Of a stretch of 64,000 nucleotides of DNA, positions 37,311-47,520 are shown piece after piece (within the stretch, counting starts at the first letter, position 1; each line of letters begins with the position of its first letter). The position numbers were made by a program, and so were the translations under genes. This DNA comes from Clostridium sp. TW13 (GTDB taxonomy: Bacteria > Bacillota > Clostridia > Clostridiales > Clostridiaceae): NCBI RefSeq assembly GCF_024345225.1, contig NZ_BROD01000001.1:3110362-3174361 (forward strand), given 5' to 3'. The notes under the pieces were generated by a model. It was given only the letters and a program-made list of their open reading frames with translations, was not told where the DNA came from and made no database searches.

Positions 37311-37374
37311 AAATCCACGACATCTCTATCGTGGATTTCACTGGTGGAGGCAAAGTGCAACCTTTGAAATCCAC
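37311..37374. repeat. tmRNA-tail repeat copy C with hairpin
   Basis: Hairpin ATCCACGA/TCGTGGAT followed by TTTCACTGGTGGAGGCAAAG and CCTTTGAAATCCAC. On the minus strand this reads GCCTCCACCA then the hairpin, mirroring the end of tmRNA plus terminator. Lies between the kinase gene and the flavoprotein operon. Confidence 0.75.
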
Positions 37375-37430
37375 TAAATTCAAAAAATCTGCATTTTGAT
37401 CTATTACTATCCAAATATCTTCAAATATTA

Positions 37431-37465
37431 GAGCCCACATTGAATACTACTTCAATGTGGGCTCT
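37431..37465 (-). terminator. Terminator of the flavoprotein operon
   Basis: Stem GAGCCCACATTGAA/TTCAATGTGGGCTC, six-base loop. A close relative is at 51.05-51.09 kb beyond ssrA. Confidence 0.8.
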
Positions 37466-37580
37466 ATATAATATTAGTTTATAAACGATATTTTGTATTA
37501 ATCTTTTACACTCTTATATTCTTTCTCTAAGTGCTTAAAACAAATATTCCCCGTTCTTATTTTAATTATCTAACCATTAA

Positions 37581-40004
37581 CTATTTCATTTCATCAACTG
37601 CAGTTTTACCAGCAATTCTTCCGAATGTAAATATATCAGTTAATGCATTACCGCCAAGACGGTTACCTGCATGGATACCTCCAGCAACTTCTCCCGCAGC
37701 ATAAAGATTTTTAATTGGTTTATCATTTTCATCTAATACATGAGTTTTAGTGTCTATCTTAAGTCCACCCATTGTATGATGGATTGCTGGCTTTCTAGGA
37801 GTAGCATAAAACGGTGCTTTTAAAACTTTTAAGCTAAATGTATCCTTATGGAATTCAGGATCAAAGCCTGCATCAACATATGAATTATATTTATTAATAG
37901 TGTCTACAAGAGTTGCTGGATCCATACCAACTTTTATTGCTAACTCTTCTAGTGTATCTGCTCTAAATAAAGTACCTGCTTCTACCTGACGGTCTATCTT
38001 TTCTTGACTTGTATTAGCTGCAGTTTTCTTTATTTCATCATCAGCTATAAGGTAGAATAAACCACCTTGCTCAATAGCAGCTTTTGTTAAAACATCTCTT
38101 CCAGAGAATTCATTAATAAATCTTTTTCCTTCTTTATTTACCATTACAAAGTTTTCAGGAGGTACTTGAAGTCCGCTGAATAGTTCACCAGTTTCAGGAT
38201 CAGCTACAGGCATCATTTGAGTAAAGCCCATTCCTGTAAGTGCTGCTCCTACAGTTTTACCAAGTAATATTCCATCACCAGTCATAGCGTAAGAATTAGT
38301 AGTTTTTATATCATCATGAATTTCTGCCCAGTAAGTGTTGTATTCTTTTAGCATCTTTGTGTTTGCACCAAATCCACCACTTGCAAGCACTACTGCTTTT
38401 GCATGAACAGTTATCTTTTGACCATTAACACCAGTTGCTATAACTCCTTTTATTTCACCATCTTCTATGATAAATTCTTTTACAGGGCTATCAGTAATGA
38501 TTTTTCCTGAATTATCTTCTACATATTTTGTTAGTGCAAGTATAAATGATGAGCCATGGCTTTTTGTAGGCTTATGACCACGACGCCAAAGTGCACCAAC
38601 TGGAGCAAATACTATACTCTTATCATACTCAACCCCTATTTCCTCTAGCCATTTAACACTTTCTAAAGCTCTGTCTGTAAGTATCTTTACTAGGTCATAT
38701 TGTCCGTATATGGTGTTACCATTAAGATCAGTTCTTTTACCACCAAAATATGTTTGCATTCTGTGAAGTAATGGAGAGTCAAATAGATGTCCATGTTCTA
38801 CGTCAAACTTTTTCTTGTAATCAGAATACTCTTTTCTAAGTGCACGGAAATCATCTATATATTCTGGATGAATTAAGCTCTCATCTGTAGCTAGTAGTTC
38901 TTCAATAGTATGTCTTTCTCCTGGATTTTCTTTAAACTGGCTCTGCCACTCTGGATCTGCAGCATTAACAGGACCACCTGAACGTATGGTATTTCCACCT
39001 ACTGCTGGATATTTCTCAAGAACAATAGCACTTGACCCATTTTGTAGCGCTGTTGCAGCTGCACTTAATCCAGCACCGCCTCCACCTACAACTACTACAT
39101 CACAAGTGTATTCTTCGTCTTCTTTGATTAGGCTGCTAGCAGGCTTTGGACGTCTCTTAAGTATGTCAGGGTTAACTCCTGCAAGCTTTACTGCTTTGGC
39201 TACACCATCTAGTACAGCAGTACTAGTTTCAGAAGCACCAGAAAGAGCATCAACATTTAATGTTTGTCCTTCAATTATTTTATCTGGTATTCTTACAAAA
39301 ACTACATCTGCAAGTCCTTCTGTTTCACCAGCTGTATCTATATCTATACTTTCTATTCTCTTCTCACTAAAAGATACTTTTATTGGAAGACTTCCACTGT
39401 GACCTATTGCATCTACCTCATATACTCCTGGGTTAAAGCTAAACTCTTCTTCTTCGTTAAGCTGATTTGAAATCTTTGCAAAACGCATAAAACGTAAGAA
39501 GCATATTTCTAAGAAGTCTATGGTTCTTTCATTGTTTAGATTGCCTTCCTCATCAAATGCCTTATGTGCACTTCCAAGTAAAAACTCATATCCTGGCATT
39601 ACATTTGCATCAACACCTGGTGCATCTAGGATTTGACGAAGATGTAGCTGTGCACGAGAAGAACCTTGAACATCAAGAGAAGCACCAAGGATCATTACTG
39701 GTTTGCCTGCAAGTGGATGAAGATCAAAGCTTAGCCATTCAATTAAGCTTTTAAGACTTGATGGAATTGAATGATTATACTCAGGAGTAGCTATAATAAC
39801 ACCATCACTTGCTGTAATCTTATCATTGAACATCTGTATAACTTCACTTGAGGACTGATTATCAGATTGATTAAACATAGGAACATCTGTAATCTCAAGT
39901 ATTTCTATTTCTGCCTTTGAGTCAAAGTATTTTTTCATAAACTGAAGTAATTTACGATTATATGATTTTTTCGCACTAGTTCCAACAATTGCTATAAATT
40001 TCAT
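37581..40004 (-). CDS. Flavoprotein reductase: FMN reductase + FMN-bind + fumarate-reductase-like fusion
   Basis: 807 aa, three domains: an NADPH-dependent FMN-reductase flavodoxin fold (about 1-180), an FMN_bind domain (about 190-280) with flavinylation motif SGASETS, and a FAD-dependent fumarate/urocanate-reductase domain (about 295-807). The last has dinucleotide motif [13 protein letters not shown], active-site-like IHHTMGG and the C-terminal [18 protein letters not shown] mobile covalent FMN probably relays electrons from NAD(P)H to FAD and then to an enoate-type acceptor; the acceptor is unknown. No signal peptide, so cytoplasmic. The chosen ATG has a GGAGGAGG site and avoids overlap with the upstream gene. 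ApbE, needed for flavinylation, lies nearby. Confidence 0.88.
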   Translation of the reverse strand: MKFIAIVGTSAKKSYNRKLLQFMKKYFDSKAEIEILEITDVPMFNQSDNQSSSEVIQMFNDKITASDGVIIATPEYNHSIPSSLKSLIEWLSFDLHPLAGKPVMILGASLDVQGSSRAQLHLRQILDAPGVDANVMPGYEFLLGSAHKAFDEEGNLNNERTIDFLEICFLRFMRFAKISNQLNEEEEFSFNPGVYEVDAIGHSGSLPIKVSFSEKRIESIDIDTAGETEGLADVVFVRIPDKIIEGQTLNVDALSGASETSTAVLDGVAKAVKLAGVNPDILKRRPKPASSLIKEDEEYTCDVVVVGGGGAGLSAAATALQNGSSAIVLEKYPAVGGNTIRSGGPVNAADPEWQSQFKENPGERHTIEELLATDESLIHPEYIDDFRALRKEYSDYKKKFDVEHGHLFDSPLLHRMQTYFGGKRTDLNGNTIYGQYDLVKILTDRALESVKWLEEIGVEYDKSIVFAPVGALWRRGHKPTKSHGSSFILALTKYVEDNSGKIITDSPVKEFIIEDGEIKGVIATGVNGQKITVHAKAVVLASGGFGANTKMLKEYNTYWAEIHDDIKTTNSYAMTGDGILLGKTVGAALTGMGFTQMMPVADPETGELFSGLQVPPENFVMVNKEGKRFINEFSGRDVLTKAAIEQGGLFYLIADDEIKKTAANTSQEKIDRQVEAGTLFRADTLEELAIKVGMDPATLVDTINKYNSYVDAGFDPEFHKDTFSLKVLKAPFYATPRKPAIHHTMGGLKIDTKTHVLDENDKPIKNLYAAGEVAGGIHAGNRLGGNALTDIFTFGRIAGKTAVDEMK

Positions 40005-40018
40005 TGATATTCCTCCTC

Positions 40019-40618
40019 CTATTCTTGCCAAGTGAATTTTCTAACTTTTTTATTTAAAACTTTTTCTGCTAAAAGTTTTGATGTAATATCTGTAAATAGA
40101 ATAAATTCTCTGAAAATTTCATCAAGCTCTGATAGCTTATCTGAATAAATAAGATTTCCTGTGCTATCAAATGCACCCTGTGATTTTCCTAAAAGGAATT
40201 CACTGCTTGGCATGATTCTGGCAGCAAGCTCAGGTGAATCAAGTATTTGTCTAAGATGTGCCTGTGCACGGGATGAACCAAGTGTACCAAGAGAAGCCCC
40301 CACTATTAAAACAGGCTTGTTAGTAAGTGCTTGACTAGTGTAACTAATCCATTCAAGAGCACTCTTTAAAACTGCAGGTATGGCATGATCATACTCTGGA
40401 GTTGCTATTATTACTCCATCTGCTTTAAGAATTTTATCAGATAAATCTGCTACCTTTTCAGGAATATCAGAATCCTCTGGTTCATTAAATGCAGGTAAAT
40501 CCTTAATTTCATATAGTTCTATCTCTGCCTCATTAGAAAAATGCTTTTGCATAAATTGAAGCAGCATACGATTAGTTGACACGTCTGAGTTAGTGCCTAC
40601 AATTGCTAAGTATTTCAT
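40019..40618 (-). CDS. NADPH-dependent FMN reductase
   Basis: Flavodoxin-fold flavin reductase of 199 aa, [20 protein letters not shown] at the N-terminus, [23 protein letters not shown] and [20 protein letters not shown] as flavin-site segments. It is a paralogue of the N-terminal domain of the fused reductase 14 bp downstream, with shared SSRAQ.HLRQILD wording, so one arose by duplication. Likely first gene of the operon, supplying reduced flavin. The ATG at 40618 is chosen over an upstream ATG because AAAGGGGAT lies just before it. Confidence 0.85.
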   Translation of the reverse strand: MKYLAIVGTNSDVSTNRMLLQFMQKHFSNEAEIELYEIKDLPAFNEPEDSDIPEKVADLSDKILKADGVIIATPEYDHAIPAVLKSALEWISYTSQALTNKPVLIVGASLGTLGSSRAQAHLRQILDSPELAARIMPSSEFLLGKSQGAFDSTGNLIYSDKLSELDEIFREFILFTDITSKLLAEKVLNKKVRKFTWQE

Positions 40619-40790
40619 AGTAATCCCCTTTCTGTATTTCAAATTTTCATAACTTTAGTAATTATTTGATATAATTTTAACATACTAAATATACTATATC
40701 TAATAGTTATTTATTGAAGTTTGATAACATATTTGTTATAATCAAACACAATAATAAATAAGTTAATTATTTCACAAAGGGATGAAGCAA

Positions 40791-41738
40791 ATGTCAACAT
40801 ACTACTCTCAGGATATTTTGTATTATATTGATGCAATTTTAAAATACAGTAATTATGGCAAGGCTGCCAAATCACTTTATATTTCTCAGCCTTACTTGAC
40901 ACAGGTTATTAAAAGGGTAGAAAGTCAGTTAAACTGTGAGCTTATCAGTCGTAACAAGCTGCCATATCGATTAACCGAGCAAGGGAAGATATATTATCAG
41001 TATTTAACTTCAATAGAAAATAATTATGCTAAGCTGCTTAGGGAAATATCAGCTGTGTCAGATATCGATAACAAGATTATAAAGATAGGAGTACTTCCTA
41101 GTCTTGGGACCTACCTTCTACCTCTTTTTTTACCAAAATTTTTAGGTATGCATCCAAACTGTAAAATAGAGCTTTCAGAGGCTTTACCAGAAAAAAATGA
41201 AAAACTCACTCAAAATGGTGAATTAGATTTTTGGATTGGGCAAAATTCAAGAAATATTTCTCCAAACTTAAACGCCATTAATTGGGGCAGACACAGATAC
41301 CGTGCTATTATTCCTCGCTGCTCTGATCTATATCAAAAAGACGTGGCCATTATTCCAGAAGGAACTATCGACATAAACAAGCTATTGTGTCAAAAGCTAG
41401 TACTAACTTCCAAGGGTTCTGCTATAAGAAAACAGATAGATCAATTATTAAGTATTTATAAGGTGGAGCCAAAAATCATAATGGAAAGCACCGAAATCAA
41501 TACTGTACTTAAACTTGCAACAAATAATTTGGGACTGACCTTTATACCAGAAAGCATCGATGTAAAGGAGTGTCCATCTGAATACAATATATATGAAATT
41601 CCAATTGATGAGCTGAACTTAGATTATTTTATAGCCCATCACAATGAAAGAAAACTAACTAGTATTGATAAAGACCTTATAGATGCCTTTCTAATTCATG
41701 GGCAAAATAATTTCAATATAGGAGAGCAAAATGAATGA
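40791..41738 (+). CDS. LysR-family transcription regulator
   Basis: 315 aa from the second ATG, which has AAAGGG at proper distance; the first ATG directly abuts that site. N-terminal winged helix (about 1-60) with KAAKSLYISQPYLTQVIKRV, and a LysR substrate-binding domain (about 90-300). Divergent from the FMN-reductase operon and overlapping apbE by 8 bp, so it most likely controls both arms in response to the reductase substrate or a related metabolite. Confidence 0.9.
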   Translation: MSTYYSQDILYYIDAILKYSNYGKAAKSLYISQPYLTQVIKRVESQLNCELISRNKLPYRLTEQGKIYYQYLTSIENNYAKLLREISAVSDIDNKIIKIGVLPSLGTYLLPLFLPKFLGMHPNCKIELSEALPEKNEKLTQNGELDFWIGQNSRNISPNLNAINWGRHRYRAIIPRCSDLYQKDVAIIPEGTIDINKLLCQKLVLTSKGSAIRKQIDQLLSIYKVEPKIIMESTEINTVLKLATNNLGLTFIPESIDVKECPSEYNIYEIPIDELNLDYFIAHHNERKLTSIDKDLIDAFLIHGQNNFNIGEQNE

Positions 41739-42669
41739 ATATAGGAAGATAATATATCTTATGGGAACAAAAATCTCTCTCTATATAAAGGGTGAGGTAT
41801 CTGAAAAGCTTGTAGAAAAGGCTGAAGATATGCTGATTCATTATGAAGAAGTCTTTAGTGCCAACAGTGATAACTCACAGCTTGCGATGCTAAAAAAAAC
41901 AGCTTCATTGGCTCCACAAAAAGTGGATGAGGAACTGTATGAGCTGATAAAAATAGGAAAAAAACATAGTCTATGTGAGAATACATATTTAAATATTGCA
42001 ATAGGTCCATTAATAAAATTATGGAGAATAGGTTTTAAAGAGGCACATGTACCAGAGAAAGAAGCTATAGAAAAGGTACTAGAACTTTTAAAGCCTGAAA
42101 ATATACAACTAGATGATGAAAAAAAGACCGTGTATTTCTTGAAACAAGGCATTGAGATAGACCTTGGAGCTATAGCTAAAGGCTACTTTGCTGATAAAGT
42201 CATGGATTTATTTAAGGAAAATGGGGCTGTTTCAGCTATGGTAGATATGGGCGGTAATGTTCTCGTTTTTGGAGAATCACCATCCGAAGGCGGTGACTGG
42301 AATGTGGGAATACAAAATCCGTTTCTACCAAGAGGAAATGCGGTGGCACTTGTTAAAATAAAAGATCAATCCGTTGTAACCTCAGGAATATATGAGAGAG
42401 TGTTTGAAAAGGACGGAAGTAAATACCACCATATATTTGACAGCAAAACAGGCTATCCAATAAAAAGTAATATAGCGTCTTTAACTATTATTGCTGATAA
42501 ATCAGTAGACTGCGATATATATACTACAAAATTGTTTGGATTAGATGCTGCTTCAATTATTCATAGAGTTAATAGAATTAAAGGTATGGGCGCTGTTGTA
42601 ATAACTGTGGATGGAAAACTAGCCTATACAGATAATCTAATAGGAAAAATATATCCATTAACAATGTAA
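41731..42669 (+). CDS. apbE: FAD:protein FMN transferase (ApbE)
   Basis: 312 aa. Attaches FMN through a phosphoester to a Thr/Ser in FMN_bind domains, using FAD and Mg. Motifs: GAIAKGYFADKV, MVDMGGNVLVFGES, VVTSGIYER and the HIFDSKTGYP metal/active-site block. There is no lipobox or signal peptide, unlike many secreted ApbE proteins, consistent with a cytoplasmic partner. The fused reductase across the divergent promoter carries the matching motif. GGAGAG precedes the ATG, which lies within the end of the LysR gene. Confidence 0.92.
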   Translation: MNEYRKIIYLMGTKISLYIKGEVSEKLVEKAEDMLIHYEEVFSANSDNSQLAMLKKTASLAPQKVDEELYELIKIGKKHSLCENTYLNIAIGPLIKLWRIGFKEAHVPEKEAIEKVLELLKPENIQLDDEKKTVYFLKQGIEIDLGAIAKGYFADKVMDLFKENGAVSAMVDMGGNVLVFGESPSEGGDWNVGIQNPFLPRGNAVALVKIKDQSVVTSGIYERVFEKDGSKYHHIFDSKTGYPIKSNIASLTIIADKSVDCDIYTTKLFGLDAASIIHRVNRIKGMGAVVITVDGKLAYTDNLIGKIYPLTM

Positions 42670-42682
42670 TATTCCAAAAACA

Positions 42683-42756
42683 CAACCGCCTGTAAGTAGC
42701 TATTAAAGCTACTTACAGGCGGTTGCGTATTTTATGGTGGAGACGTTGAAATCCAC
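42683..42756. repeat. Second copy of the ssrA 3' tail and terminator (copy E)
   Basis: A perfect 19-bp stem CAACCGCCTGTAAGTAGCT/AGCTACTTACAGGCGGTTG, then TGGTGGAGACG and an ATCCACG arm. On the minus strand this reads CGTCTCCACCA followed by the hairpin, the same order as the real tmRNA end at 51.3 kb, whose terminator hairpin shares most positions. It also serves as apbE's terminator. Best explained as a displaced attachment-site copy of the ssrA end. The remaining bases to 43147 show no gene. Confidence 0.75.
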
Positions 42757-43147
42757 GCCTAAATCTATATATTATCATGTATACCTGATTTCGAATTGTG
42801 TCGATAACTTTTATACAATCTTTACCATCGATGAATTCTTGTTTTATTGTATCATCATGTCAGCATAATAGTAAAAGTAATATTTTATTTTCTATCTTCA
42901 ATATCATACCCTCTTTATCTAATAAAAAAGTAAGCTTTAAAAAATACTGCAATTTTATTTACTAATACCGTTATATAAAGTTTATTATCAATTTAGATAT
43001 TAATGGGGAATAATAGTAAACCTATGTTATAATTAACTTAAATTTGTAATTTAATGTGAAGCTACTTTATGTCAACTAGATAGCAGCACAAATACTTTTT
43101 TAAACCTAGTCTTAATCTAAATAATGTGATAATGGGAGTGAATTATA

Positions 43148-44578
43148 TTGAAAAATAAAGTAAAAGTGCATTTTATGGGTATATGCGGGAGTGGAGCTGC
43201 ACCTATAGCAATTATTGCAAAAAACAATGGGTTTGACGTGTCAGGATGTGACTTGAATGTGTCAGGGTATTATAAAGATGCTCTTTTAGCAAATAATATA
43301 GATATTTTAAAAGGTCATGATTTAAGTCATATAGATGATATTGATATCTTAGCTATATCACCTGCTATTTTAGATATTTCACCTAATCATCCAGAAATAC
43401 TGGAAGCTAAAAAAAGAGGAATTTTAATGACATGGCAGGAGTTTTCAGCTAAATATGTACAGAATGAAAAATTTGTTATTTCCATTGCAGGTACACATGG
43501 TAAATCTACAACTACAGTATTAATGGGACTTGTTTTGGAAAATGGAGGACTAGATCCAACTGTTGAAGCTGGAACAACCTTTAAAAATTGGGGTGGTGGA
43601 TACAGACTAGGAATGTCAAATTACTTTGTATGCGAAGCTGATGAATTTAATAATAACTTTTTAAATTACAGCCCTTCAGTAGCTATAATAAACAATGTAG
43701 AAATGGATCATCCAGAGTTTTTTAAGGATATAAATGAAGTTAAGGATTCTTTTAAAAACTTTATAAAAAGGCTTAAAGGCCCCAAGATTTTGATTGTTAA
43801 TGAAGATAGTTTAGCTATTAGAGAAATATTATGTGATTTAAAAGACTGGTTAAATGAAGAAGGAGTAAAAGTTATCGGATATTATATAGATAATAAGCTT
43901 GAATTTCCTTTTGACATGGAGTATAAAGCAGAACTGAATTCAAATACCCCTGAATATTCATCATTTAAAGTAATAAATGATGATAAAGAAAATATTTTCA
44001 AACTCGGATTGATAGGTAAACATAATGTGGAGAACTCTTTAGGAGTATTAATTACAGCGTTAGAGTTAGGGGTTGATATAGATTCAATAAAGAATTCCTT
44101 AGAAAATTTCAAAGGAATAGGAAGAAGACTAGAATTGATAGCAGATGTTAATGATATTAAGATTTTTGATGACTTTGCTCATCATCCTACAGCAGTAGCA
44201 GCTACATTGGATTCAGTTAAACTTAGTTATCCAGGAAAAAAAGTTTTTGCTATTTTTGAGCCTCATCAACTTTCAAGGGCAAAACTATTTTTTAATGAGT
44301 TTGCTGAAGCATTAAAGAAAGCAGATAGAGTTATCATTACAAAACCTTTTTTAGGACGAGAAGCAAATAAAAACATAGAACCAATTAATTTTAATATGTT
44401 ATGTAATAAAATAGATATAAATAAAGCTGAATATATAGAAATCTCTGATCAAATATGTAGCAAAATCCTTAGTGAAGCTAAAAGCGGAGACATCATTATA
44501 GTTTTTGGAGCAGGTGAATCCTATAAATTATCTAAAGAAATTATTAATGTATTAAATAAAAAGGATATGATCAAGTAA
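43148..44578 (+). CDS. mpl: Mur ligase of the Mpl/MurC family
   Basis: 476 aa ATP-dependent Mur ligase. N-terminal Rossmann part VHFMGICGSGAAPIAIIA, ATP loop AGTHGKSTTT at about 115-124, carbamylated-Lys/metal region with EADEFNNNF, and C-terminal domain with DFAHHPTAVAATLDS and FEPHQLSR. The GICG wording favours Mpl (murein peptide ligase, recycling tripeptide onto UDP-MurNAc) over true MurC (GIGG), but MurC-type activity cannot be excluded. Start is TTG with GGGAGTG upstream. It lies between the two ssrA-tail copies on the strand opposite to its neighbours. Confidence 0.82.
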   Translation: MKNKVKVHFMGICGSGAAPIAIIAKNNGFDVSGCDLNVSGYYKDALLANNIDILKGHDLSHIDDIDILAISPAILDISPNHPEILEAKKRGILMTWQEFSAKYVQNEKFVISIAGTHGKSTTTVLMGLVLENGGLDPTVEAGTTFKNWGGGYRLGMSNYFVCEADEFNNNFLNYSPSVAIINNVEMDHPEFFKDINEVKDSFKNFIKRLKGPKILIVNEDSLAIREILCDLKDWLNEEGVKVIGYYIDNKLEFPFDMEYKAELNSNTPEYSSFKVINDDKENIFKLGLIGKHNVENSLGVLITALELGVDIDSIKNSLENFKGIGRRLELIADVNDIKIFDDFAHHPTAVAATLDSVKLSYPGKKVFAIFEPHQLSRAKLFFNEFAEALKKADRVIITKPFLGREANKNIEPINFNMLCNKIDINKAEYIEISDQICSKILSEAKSGDIIIVFGAGESYKLSKEIINVLNKKDMIK

Positions 44579-44601
44579 AATGTTGATGTGATTTTTAAAA
44601 T

Positions 44602-44654
44602 AATAAGGTGTGTAGTAAGTTATGTAACTCAACATAATTTATCACGCACCTTAT
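44602..44654 (+). terminator. Terminator of mpl
   Basis: Long imperfect stem TAAGGTG.GT..TAA.TTATGT paired with ACATAA.TTA..AC.CACCTTA, followed by TTTGTTTT on the plus strand. Confidence 0.75.
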
Positions 44655-44770
44655 TTGTTTTAATTCAATATAATTTATAAGAGTTCCAATATAGAATAGT
44701 AGTTATTTAATGGCTTTAGAATGTTATAATAGTAGGGTTTACCTTCCACCAACACCTTTATCTAACTTTA

Positions 44771-44830
44771 CTAAAAACCCCATTTACTTATGATACGGTT
44801 CTCCGTATCAGTAGCAAGTGAGGTTTTTAT
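44771..44830. repeat. GATACGG-family hairpin repeat copy L
   Basis: AAAAACCCCATTTACTTATG, GATACGG/CCGTATC stem and AAGTGAGGTTTTT, nearly identical to copy K at 33.13 kb although 11 kb away. Lies 112 bp 3' of the EEP-family gene. Confidence 0.8.
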
Positions 44831-44941
44831 CTATCATACAAACTACAATCTGTATCATTACTTGGATGAAAAGAATTCAATTTTTCAATCTAATAGTTTT
44901 ATAAACCTGTTAACTATACGAACAAATCATTCTATCCACCA

Positions 44942-45682
44942 TTATTTTCGGTTAATTATAATAGCTGAATGGTCTGTAAACCCATCTTTTCCTCTAGTGT
45001 CATCCACAATCCTTATATTGTACGAATCCCATGAATCATCAGATATCAACGCATAATCAATTCTCGAACCTTCTTCCCCTTTTTTGTACGTATAATGATT
45101 ATTGAGCTTATTATTTTCAATCCATAAATCTACCATCCCTACAGATAATAATCTATTAAATAATCTTTTTTTCTCAGTGCCAGGAACATATACATTTAGA
45201 TCTCCAACAATAACTATATCTTGTATTTTTTTATTAATTCCATAAAAGTTTAAACACTTATAAGATACAATATTATTAATCACATCAATTAAAGATTCCC
45301 AAAAAGGAATAACAGATGAATCTTCGCATGCTTTATTGCCTATAGGAGCATGTATTCCTATTATTAAATCAGTAACAATCTCATTTTTTTTAGTCCTAGA
45401 TTGTAGCAAAAAAACTGTCCTATTCTTTTGTGATAATATAAAAGGTTGCAATTCTATATTCTCAATATTCTTTTCGTTTTTTACAATAGCTATTGTTTTA
45501 AAACGTGCAGTATCTGGATAATACGGTGCTAAACACGTCAGTTTTTTATTCTTTAATTCTTCGATTCCTGCATTTGTAACTTCATGTAAAAAAACAATAT
45601 CATCTTCACCATGTAAATATTCATTTATAAATTTAATTGTATCATCGCAAATCTTCTGATTAATATTTAAAGATGTAATCAA
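44942..45682 (-). CDS. Endonuclease/exonuclease/phosphatase (EEP) family protein
   Basis: 246 aa DNase I/AP-endonuclease-type fold. Motifs: LHEVTNAG (Glu), IIGIHAPIG, VIVGDLNVYVPG (Asp/Asn pair), SRIDYALIS and FTDHSAIIIN (terminal Asp-His), so the catalytic set looks complete. Start TTG at 45682 with GTGAGGAGG upstream. Begins 58 bp after the PARIS-like ATPase gene on the same strand, suggesting co-transcription and perhaps a joint function not usual for PARIS. Confidence 0.78.
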   Translation of the reverse strand: MITSLNINQKICDDTIKFINEYLHGEDDIVFLHEVTNAGIEELKNKKLTCLAPYYPDTARFKTIAIVKNEKNIENIELQPFILSQKNRTVFLLQSRTKKNEIVTDLIIGIHAPIGNKACEDSSVIPFWESLIDVINNIVSYKCLNFYGINKKIQDIVIVGDLNVYVPGTEKKRLFNRLLSVGMVDLWIENNKLNNHYTYKKGEEGSRIDYALISDDSWDSYNIRIVDDTRGKDGFTDHSAIIINRK

Positions 45683-45740
45683 CTTTTATTCCTCCTCACC
45701 CTAATCATTCACAATTAAACTGCTTGTGATAAAAAGATAA

Positions 45741-47351
45741 TTATCTTGGTATATCGGCTGGTAAATATACTGCAAGAGCAGCTATAATATCTTTACGTTT
45801 ATCTCCCTGCAGCAAAGCATTAACTGTTGAACAGTACGCAGCATCTTGAAGTCCGAAAAAGTGTCCTATCGTCTTTGCAATGTTCTTTTCATTGAAAACC
45901 TTGATAACTTCCTTATAATCATTGCTGTATAATGCAGTTCCAAATTTTGCTTCTTGGTCTGCCTTTATTTGTTCATAATTAATAGATGAAAGGAGTGTAT
46001 TCAAAGAGTTCTTTGCCTCCGCTTCATTTTTCTTAGAAATCTCAGCACTCATGAGTTTATACTTTATTTCAGCAACAACACTCTGGCATATCTGCCCATT
46101 TAGTTGATTGGCAAATCGTACGTTAATTACATAATTCTTAATTTCAGCAAGCACCTCATCGGGATTTTTCCCTAAATGAACTGCCATGAAATGTAGTAAC
46201 TCTTCCACTAAAAACAAGTTTTCTACTTCTGCAACTTTTATAGTAAATATATTGTCTGTTTTATACTTCTCAATCTCATAGTCTGAACGAAAATCTCTAT
46301 CAATAATCCCGAATACATTGCAGTGGTGCAATACAGAGCTATTCTTGAATGCTTTTGTGCGTGCTATAACTTGTGAACAGCCACCACATGGAATCACATA
46401 GTATTTAGGATAAAGTGCCGTATAAAGTTGCGTATCATAGCTACTCTTTTCACCTTCAACAAATAGCACATTTTTTCTGCTGCCCATAATGTCTAAGAGC
46501 AAGTCCTCTGGAAGTTCATTATTTTCGATTCTTACAAGAGTCCAATTAAGACCATCAAATTCGCGTATCCATATTTTATCTGCATGTTTGTGCATGGCAG
46601 CAAATTCAGTATCATGTGTAATATAGATGAATAAACAATCAGACCTATACCGTTCCAAGGCTAACCACAAGCGGTTCATTATTGAATGATGAAGATGTAT
46701 TTCAGGCTCGTCCATTATAATGGTTTTATTTGCAGTGATACATAACACTTGAGACGCAAGATATAGGACAGCTCGTTCACCATCGCTCATTTGTGTTGCG
46801 GAATACACCTGTTCATTGCCACTTTTTTCAAAAACTGCATAGAATTTAGAATCATCAATCCTTAATTTTCGCTGTGGAAATACTTCATTCCATATGAACT
46901 GAAGCCTATCAATAGATGTAATTGGAGTTTGCGGTTTCGGCTGATTCATCTGTTCAGCTTTCCTACATTCAGCAATATAGGCATCATTTTCATTGTTTTT
47001 CATAGCAATCAAAGCAGCAAGAACATTTTCAAAATCATCCATCATCTTTGTCGTAAAGGACTTTCCCCAATTCCAACGAAAGTTTTTCTGGTTTCTTTGA
47101 GAAGGGTCTTCTGACCCATAAAAAACTAATGATTCAGCTTGTGAGTAACTTTTGAGAGATATATTTTCATTAAAATTAAGATTTCTTTGAGCTCCAATAC
47201 GATGGACATTTTCAAAGCTTTGTTGCTCAATCCATGCACCAAGCTTACTTTTCCCTGACCCATTAGCACCAATTATAATTACTGAATTTGAAGTAGTTCT
47301 ACACTCAACTTTATTTCCTTGTTCATTTGGTAGATAATATTTAAAATCCAT
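45741..47351 (-). CDS. Fused AAA ATPase-DUF4435 (single-chain PARIS-like defence protein)
   Basis: 536 aa. N-terminal ABC-type ATPase: Walker A IGANGSGKSK (about 27-36), signature MSDGERAVLY, Walker B TIIMDEPEIHLHH and H-loop ITHDTEFAA. C-terminal DUF4435 (about 298-536) has TOPRIM-like acidic positions FVEGEKSS and GIIDRDFRSD. In PARIS, AriA (ATPase) traps AriB (DUF4435 TOPRIM nuclease), releasing it when a phage anti-restriction protein is sensed; fused versions are known. Both parts are here in one chain and appear intact. Function is inferred from architecture. Confidence 0.82.
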   Translation of the reverse strand: MDFKYYLPNEQGNKVECRTTSNSVIIIGANGSGKSKLGAWIEQQSFENVHRIGAQRNLNFNENISLKSYSQAESLVFYGSEDPSQRNQKNFRWNWGKSFTTKMMDDFENVLAALIAMKNNENDAYIAECRKAEQMNQPKPQTPITSIDRLQFIWNEVFPQRKLRIDDSKFYAVFEKSGNEQVYSATQMSDGERAVLYLASQVLCITANKTIIMDEPEIHLHHSIMNRLWLALERYRSDCLFIYITHDTEFAAMHKHADKIWIREFDGLNWTLVRIENNELPEDLLLDIMGSRKNVLFVEGEKSSYDTQLYTALYPKYYVIPCGGCSQVIARTKAFKNSSVLHHCNVFGIIDRDFRSDYEIEKYKTDNIFTIKVAEVENLFLVEELLHFMAVHLGKNPDEVLAEIKNYVINVRFANQLNGQICQSVVAEIKYKLMSAEISKKNEAEAKNSLNTLLSSINYEQIKADQEAKFGTALYSNDYKEVIKVFNEKNIAKTIGHFFGLQDAAYCSTVNALLQGDKRKDIIAALAVYLPADIPR

Positions 47352-47520
47352 ATTAAACTTCCTTTCTCCATGATTTGTTTAAATTATGCTCATTTTCATT
47401 ACTGATTCAAACTTCCCATTATTGCTAAAATGCCACCTACTTAAATCGTCAAATTACTACTTATCTATCACTAAAAAATTGTTTTCCTTTCTTATTATAG
47501 CCTTTTTTGTTAATTAATCA

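Noticed and set aside
42683-42756. Second tmRNA or tRNA gene
   Set aside because: Only the last 11 nt and the terminator resemble ssrA; no T-arm, acceptor 5' strand or tag sequence.
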